From the NCBI RefSeq assembly GCF_019925205.1, contig NC_083566.1:19158001-19222000 (forward strand): 64,000 bases of DNA. Reading direction: 5' to 3'. The notes beneath the pieces were generated by a model. It did no database searches and was not told the origin of the DNA. It saw only the letters and a list, made by a program, of their open reading frames with translations. The translations under genes and the position numbers were made by a program. This document shows, one piece after another, positions 60,401 through 64,000 of this stretch (position 1 is the stretch's first letter; each line of letters opens with the position of its first letter). This DNA comes from Metopolophium dirhodum (taxonomy: Eukaryota > Arthropoda > Insecta > Hemiptera > Aphididae).

Positions 60401-62664
60401 GTAGTAATTAATCCTATTCGTTTTCCAGTGGTAGAGTATTTATTTTGTCTTCACCGTCTGGACAAGGGTCAAAATGTATCCGTATAAAATGTACCCTTGT
60501 CTATCCGTATAGGTATTATAAGCCATACACGACTAGGTATGTTCGTAATTCATTATTATTTTACAAACACCTCTAGTATCAGTGTCCAGCAATGATCGCG
60601 AGAACGCGATTCCACAGTATAACAATTAATTTATGAGGTATTTCTACCTTATAGTGAGTTAGGTTATGTTTAGGATAAAATATGTTAAGATCAAAATATT
60701 AAGGATACCACCTATAGAGGTAGCAACTAATATTATTTCAGATGCCAACCGATTAGATATGCAGACGACGCGTCGCGACGGTAGTGCAGCAAAGACATAG
60801 TTTTCGACGTTTTCGTATAATTAATATAACTTTATAAAAAGTAATTAACGCTAAGTTATTACATTGTAGCTAAATTACAGACAATATATACGAACGAAAA
60901 AAAAAATTAAAAAAATACATTAAAATTACTAAAGTATGCAATAATTCTTCAATTTTAAAAAATATTTGCGAAACTTTGTTTGACAAAAAAAACATATTCT
61001 CATCCAATATTTATGATACGATTATGCATATTTTATTCAAATTTTTTGTGCTTGTAGATATGCTATTCAGCAATTTGTACTACGACATGACAGTTACATT
61101 TTATTTTATTTTATAAATATAATATATACTCAAACAAATATTTTATAAATCTGACCACTGAATCTGTGACATGAAAATCATTGTTTGTTATTTAAATTAA
61201 TTGTGTTATGCTAATTAAATAAATACAAATTTATTTATCTGCTTAGATAAAATAAAATATTGGGGAAATTCACATTTTAGGTCCCCACAGATAAACAATA
61301 TTACACGCAGTGACAATTTGATATATATTCTACTAAATCGTCAAATCACAATTTGAAAGAGAAAAGCGTACTTTTGAAATGCTGGGATAAACCATGAATA
61401 TATTATACTATATAAGTACATAGAATATTGCGTGTCGGTTAGCCATATTATTAATAAGTAGGTAATAACAATTAGACATGGACATAAAAATTGTCTACGG
61501 TGAAAAATATGTATAAATGCCACACCCATAACCCGGCCCGATAAGTAATATTACCAGATATTAGTGATGTAAAATTTCATGAATTTAATTATTGAGAAAT
61601 TTCTGAAATGTATGTCATATAGAAATTACATTTTTTTTTAAAAAAATAAATTTTTAATCTATTTATTGGTATTGGTCATTGGACATTGGTCTAGTAAAAT
61701 TAGATTAGATATTATAATAATCACAGCGTTGCCCTTTGATCAAAATTAAAGTCACGTAAATAAAAACTATTTCTAAAATACTTTTATACGAAAATTCTTT
61801 AGGAAATTTTCCATTTACGTTACTATACGATCAGTGGCGTACCCAGGGGGCTTAGGTGTTTAACCCCCTCCCCATGTATTGTCTTTTTATCCCTAACAAA
61901 TTTATTATTTTACGAAAACTGTAAAAAAAACTTGATTTAATTTATACTCAACCCCCCCTCCCCCCAGCATCATCCTTTCATGATAACTCGAGTCAACGAG
62001 ACATATGCTTGACATAGGTACATAAACTATTGTCGTCATCATACGCGTGCGGACTGCCACGGACGACCGCGATGCATACTCACACTTGATGTCGTTGCTT
62101 ATCGAGCTGGCCTTCTCCTTGGCCGCGTCCGTCAGTGATTGGACGCGCTGCAGTATCGAGTCTCTCGTCTTGGCCGGGCTGGTCGGCGCGCTGATGGTCC
62201 GGTTGCCCGGCTGCTGCTGTTGCTGGAACTCCAGTCGCATGTCAGCCGCTTCGGACGCCGGCGTGGCGGCCTGCGAACGAGACGGTTTGGACGCGTACTG
62301 CCGCTGCTGGGCGCGCTGTTGCGACTGCGTCCCAGGCGCCGCCGGTGGCCTGTCGGTGGGGGCCATCGACGGGTCGGCATCGTCCGCTTCCGAGGATAGG
62401 TCTCCCGAAGAGAACCTGCAACCCAAGAGCAGAGACGTGTGTACACAACTTTTTCGCGACGTTGCCCGCGGTCTTTTCTCGCGGAAATCACATTTTTTTT
62501 TTTCAATGAACGCGCACAAAAGTTTATGTGCGCCGGTGATCCTAAATAAACTGCTGGCAATTGCGATATTGTACAATTTCAGAAATTTAATTATTTGAGA
62601 AATTTCTGAAATTTCTAAAATCAAATTTTCTTTTTAATAGAGCTTACTTTTTCACATGAGCCAT
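51282..62664 (-). CDS. Syn: Synapsin (nine coding exons, 527 aa)
   Basis: Synapsins are neuron-specific phosphoproteins that coat synaptic vesicles, tether the reserve pool to actin and bind ATP through an ATP-grasp fold. Hand-joined exons are 62664-62648, 62415-62084, 58057-57973, 54711-54423, 53090-52986, 52914-52709, 52642-52378, 51713-51623 and 51475-51282. All introns are GT-AG, all phases fit, and the total is 1,584 nt including TAA. Residues 1-12 carry a KKFS basophilic site followed by SGDL, as in the fly N-terminus. Residues ~85-105 hold SAPTSPAKTRDSILQRVQSL, a block shared with fly synapsin. Residues ~130-435 are domain C: LLTLLVVDDENFEWSRYFRG, DYRNVLLGLNIGGVPSINSL, DKPWVYGQLVQLQKKLG, VGHAHGGVGKIKVEN, TTEPFVDSKYDL, SVSGNWK and GSAMLEE. 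The C-terminus EDTMKNLRKTFAGIFGEM is the insect terminal motif. Linker sites RRDS (459-462) and RQGS (485-488) look phosphorylatable. Exon 1 is the least certain part. Confidence 0.95.
51623..51713 (-). CDS. Syn: Synapsin exon 8 (linker with RRDS site)
   Basis: The acceptor is TTGCACTAG and the donor is GTAAGA after TTTGG. It encodes TQVLANMSLQAVSQPQEEEP then PAIPARRDSL. Too short for an open-frame scan. The polypyrimidine tract before the acceptor is weak, but the phase fits both neighbours. RRDS is a PKA-type consensus. Confidence 0.8.
52378..52642 (-). CDS. Syn: Synapsin exon 7 (end of domain C)
   Basis: The acceptor is GAATTACTTTTCAG and the donor is GTATGT. It encodes RKSVSGNWKSCVGSAMLEET, KFWLDAVAELFGGLDILSLE, VVVSKDGIEQIIGVNDSALS and LGNQQEEDRKHIFDLIMERL. 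It closes the ATP-grasp fold. The introns on its exon-6 side and before exon 6 are only 66 and 71 bp. Confidence 0.95.
52709..52914 (-). CDS. Syn: Synapsin exon 6 (ATP-binding core)
   Basis: The acceptor is TTGCGTTTCAG and the donor is GTAAAT. It encodes SVATQLPVVLKVGHAHGGVG, KIKVENNSDFQDMTSIVSVA and CTTEPFVDSKYDLHLTKIG. The Lys of VVLK and of GKIK are the ATP-contacting lysines of the family. In the flexible loop, the usual NYKAYM is HYRALM, with Arg for Lys. Confidence 0.95.
52986..53090 (-). CDS. Syn: Synapsin exon 5
   Basis: The acceptor is ACGTTTTCAG and the donor is GTAAAA after GAAATG. It encodes DKPWVYGQLVQLQKKLGKEN then FPLIEQTFYPSSGEM, joining NFQ of exon 4 to give the family motif NFQDKPWV. 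Confidence 0.95.
54423..54711 (-). CDS. Syn: Synapsin exon 4
   Basis: The acceptor is TTTTGGCGCAG and the donor is GTGCGA after TTTCAG. It encodes SRYFRGKRFFGDFEIHVEQA, the SMAVLSPSGSRVVRSFRPDF strand pair and SKDYRNVLLGLNIGGVPSIN, then SLHSLYNFQ. This is the best-conserved block of the family. Confidence 0.95.
56192..57479 (+). pseudogene. Gag-like ORF1 of the TRAS-like element, frameshifted and truncated
   Basis: The first part (56192-56851, 219 codons) is Lys/Glu-rich and coiled-coil-like. The second part is in another frame from about 56842 on (RTIGVAVKSIRESRGGELLI) and continues open to 57518. It carries two good CCHC knuckles, CYRCLCFGHTKHSC and CSLCTEKGHKAVDC (57285-57400). A third begins CTACLDIGEEAGHYSGS but lacks its last Cys. 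Three CCHC knuckles of this spacing are typical of R1-clade Gag proteins. The frame change near 56830 and the broken third knuckle show the gene is dead. After the third knuckle the sequence is no longer gag. Confidence 0.85.
57480..57700 (+). pseudogene. C-terminal remnant of ORF2 (after RNase H)
   Basis: The plus frame reads CYSDTDKWASIELVSNLSIH, DLGREEPGFRWIKIEFEFHS, KDKWNAISNYIHHVLTRRRT and KREGVKDYRSM, then stop. This is the usual tail of R1/TRAS polymerases, with a Trp-rich segment and a Lys/Arg-rich HHVLTRRRxKR end. It joins gag at about 57455-57480, so the deletion removed everything between the third gag knuckle and the end of ORF2. Confidence 0.7.
57701..57912 (+). other. 3' UTR and poly(A) of the TRAS-like element
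   Basis: A non-coding tail with CAATAAACG near 57832 and ATGACTGACGCCAGTGCCAC, ending with an 11-base A run next to the TTAGG block. Confidence 0.7.
57973..58057 (-). CDS. Syn: Synapsin exon 3 (start of domain C)
   Basis: The acceptor is ATGGAAACAG and the donor is GTGAGG after GAATG. It encodes YAAATRRQQRVSKDRLLTLL then VVDDENFEW, the first strand of the pre-ATP-grasp domain (LLVIDDxxxDW in other synapsins). It is too short to stand out as an open frame. An in-frame ATG lies at 58067-58065, just upstream of the acceptor, but exon 2 splices here with matching phase. Confidence 0.9.
58058..62083 (-). other. Synapsin intron 2 (4.03 kb)
   Basis: AT-rich. It holds a TA-flanked MITE at 58876-59205, a telomere-like GGTTTAGGGTTTAGGG stretch near 58784, and AGTGGCGTACCCAGGGGG near 61833, which resembles the end of a DNA transposon without a partner. 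No nested gene is recognised on either strand. Confidence 0.8.
58876..59205. mobile_element. TA-flanked MITE, 330 bp
   Basis: The left end CCGTAAAATGGGGTAACTTT and the right end (reverse complement) CCGTCCAATGAGGTAACTTT continue into GAT, with TA on both sides. Two inner copies of the motif (AATGGGCAACTTTGATACC near 59084, and its inverse CCAAAGTAACCCCATTTTAT near 59120) make it a multi-stem element. The frame at 58894-59085 lies wholly inside and is not a gene. Confidence 0.8.
62084..62415 (-). CDS. Syn: Synapsin exon 2 (domain A tail and linker)
   Basis: The acceptor is CTCTTGGGTTGCAG and the donor is GTGAGT after ATCAAGT. It encodes residues 6-117 in part: FSSGDLSSEADDADPS, a Gln/Ala/Pro-rich stretch including a QQQQQ run, then TISAPTSPAKTRDSILQRVQ and a Lys/Ser-rich helix. 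Much higher GC than the introns. The minus-strand frame continues past the donor into the intron only by chance. Confidence 0.92.
62648..62664 (-). CDS. Syn: Synapsin exon 1 (17-nt coding micro-segment with start)
   Basis: ATGGCTCATGTGAAAAA is followed by the donor GTAAGC. It encodes MAHVK plus two bases of a Lys codon completed by the first base of exon 2, giving MAHVKKFSSGDL. The start context is GACATGG, and an in-frame TAA lies 24 bp upstream, so the ATG is the first possible start in this frame. Phase 2 matches the exon-2 acceptor. The exon continues upstream as 5' UTR of unknown length. The alternative would be a start exon beyond the window, but the fit of phase, donor, Kozak context and basic residues is good. 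Confidence 0.75.
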
Positions 62665-64000
62665 GTCAAAATGTGATATATTCAATTAACTTTGAAGTAT
62701 TTATCATAACAATAATATTTAATATTTGAGTGGTACTATAACATTCGTAGTAGGAACCTATTGCTATTTTATCACAACACAATTAATATAATTAAAAGCA
62801 AATAATAAAATTTTGTCTTGGAAATGTCTAAAATGGAAATATCGATAGCCGTTGACCATTAAGGAGGGGGAGAGTCGAGAACCCTCTGGTTGAGAATCAC
62901 TGCAATCTATACAATATTATCAAAGATAACTATAGAGATAAAATAAATCCGAGTGTGAGGAAAAAAAATCTATAGAAATATTTTTGTTCGTTTAACTTCG
63001 GACGGTTACAAAAACGGTTTGATCGTAAAATAAATTTTATCGATCTTCCACTATATTATAATCAGCTAACCATATCTGTTTTTATAATAACTGTACAGAA
63101 AAATAATATTATATATTTTACGAATTCATCATTTAGCAGATTTTCGTTCATTCATTTTATTTAATTTGACATTATTTACGGGATAAATATTATATTTACC
63201 GATAACCTACATACATAATATTATATAGGTACGTGGGTTGTCGGTCGTGGGTAGTACGAGTTTTGTCGGAGAAAACCTAGGAAATCCCCCTTTGCATCAA
63301 TCAATGTTTTACAAGTGGCATATTTTAACCATAACATATTTTCATCGCATGCTGTACACATATTTGAATTGGAACAACTCATATATGTATATATTATGAA
63401 TAAATAAATATTATATAATGCTGTGGCAGCGCAGGGGTGGTATTTTTCTCAGAGGAAGGAAACTTCTAAACTCACGATGTGTGTAGTATAATGATTTATG
63501 GCTGTATACGGACTACATAAAAACGTCGTCTGAAAATCTGAAAAAGTCAAAAGCGCTTGTACAATAATATTTAGCACGCGTAATTAATTACCAGATATTA
63601 GTCATTACTCATCAACGTATCGTGTTGTGCCTCGTTATTGCGGATTATGAAATCTGGAATTTAAGCACCGAGATCCTGCAATATTATTTTTATGTTTAAG
63701 TTTAATTTATATAGGACCAATAAATCAATTATTTCCTGTTTAATCTCCAAATCTGTCGTGAAATGTATACATATAAATAGGCGACCAAACATTGGATGTG
63801 TAACGTAAACGGGTGATTTATATTGTTTTATTAAATCGGTTTTTTTTTTCGTCTCAGAATTTACTATGCGTTTTTATACTTGAGTGCTGACATTAATTAG
63901 TAGTGAATTAGTGACGTTTCGGTAACTCCCATGCCATTATCATGCTCAAAAGTTATTTATGAATGTTACACTATAAATTATACGGTATAAGTTTAACACC
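62665..64000. other. Region upstream of synapsin
   Basis: Expected to contain the 5' UTR and promoter of synapsin on the minus strand, but no TATA or initiator signal could be chosen with confidence in this AT-rich DNA. GGTTGAGAATCACTG at 62888-62902 is a lone hAT-type right end (compare CAGTGATTCTCAACC). No open frame of note. Confidence 0.45.

Noticed and set aside
62047..62598. 183-codon plus frame and other plus frames opposite synapsin exon 2
   Set aside because: Shadow frames of a GC-rich coding exon; no independent evidence.
61905..62624. 239-codon minus frame as an intact single-exon gene
   Set aside because: Only 62415-62084 is synapsin exon 2. The parts before and after lie in introns, shown by the GT and AG signals and the family alignment.

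Overview
The window looks like nuclear DNA of an insect, most likely an aphid or a close hemipteran. It is extremely AT-rich and gene-poor, it is crowded with short inverted-repeat transposons, and it carries blocks of the insect telomere repeat TTAGG. Its one clear gene is the insect form of synapsin. The aphid assignment is inference from base composition, repeat style and a dispersed repeat I associate with aphids; no species marker was read.

Left edge (1-683): the minus strand is open across an end-truncated hAT-transposase-like protein. From 3.07 to 6.15 kb there is a long imperfect inverted repeat with a decayed LINE fragment and small MITEs inside it. From 6.6 to 14.15 kb lies a tandem array of about 31 units of roughly 240 bp. 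Its units belong to two types and are arranged in larger blocks that were themselves duplicated.

Middle (14-51 kb): essentially no recognisable host gene. It is AT-rich spacer carrying identifiable mobile elements: three hAT-type elements with 8-bp target duplications (one keeps the C-terminal part of its transposase), a TTAA-flanked near-complete palindrome, two TA-flanked MITEs, foldbacks, a LINE reverse transcriptase scrap and four copies of one dispersed repeat. One open exon-like stretch (19202-19549) is a candidate coding exon of unknown identity.

Right part (51.28-62.66 kb, minus strand): a complete nine-exon synapsin gene. The exons were joined by hand. All eight splice junctions have GT/AG ends and compatible phases, and they give an uninterrupted 527-residue protein with the A-like phosphorylation site, the Ser/Pro-rich linker, the ATP-grasp core (domain C) and the terminal E-like motif. 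Its third intron holds an internally deleted TRAS/R1-like telomeric retrotransposon embedded in TTAGG repeats, and the whole block is bracketed by a 10-bp direct repeat. This is the most unusual structure in the window. No TIMP gene is nested in the synapsin introns, unlike in flies and vertebrates, and the stop codon is TAA with no long readthrough frame.

The genes do not form a pathway. One neuronal vesicle gene sits beside a repeat-dominated region.
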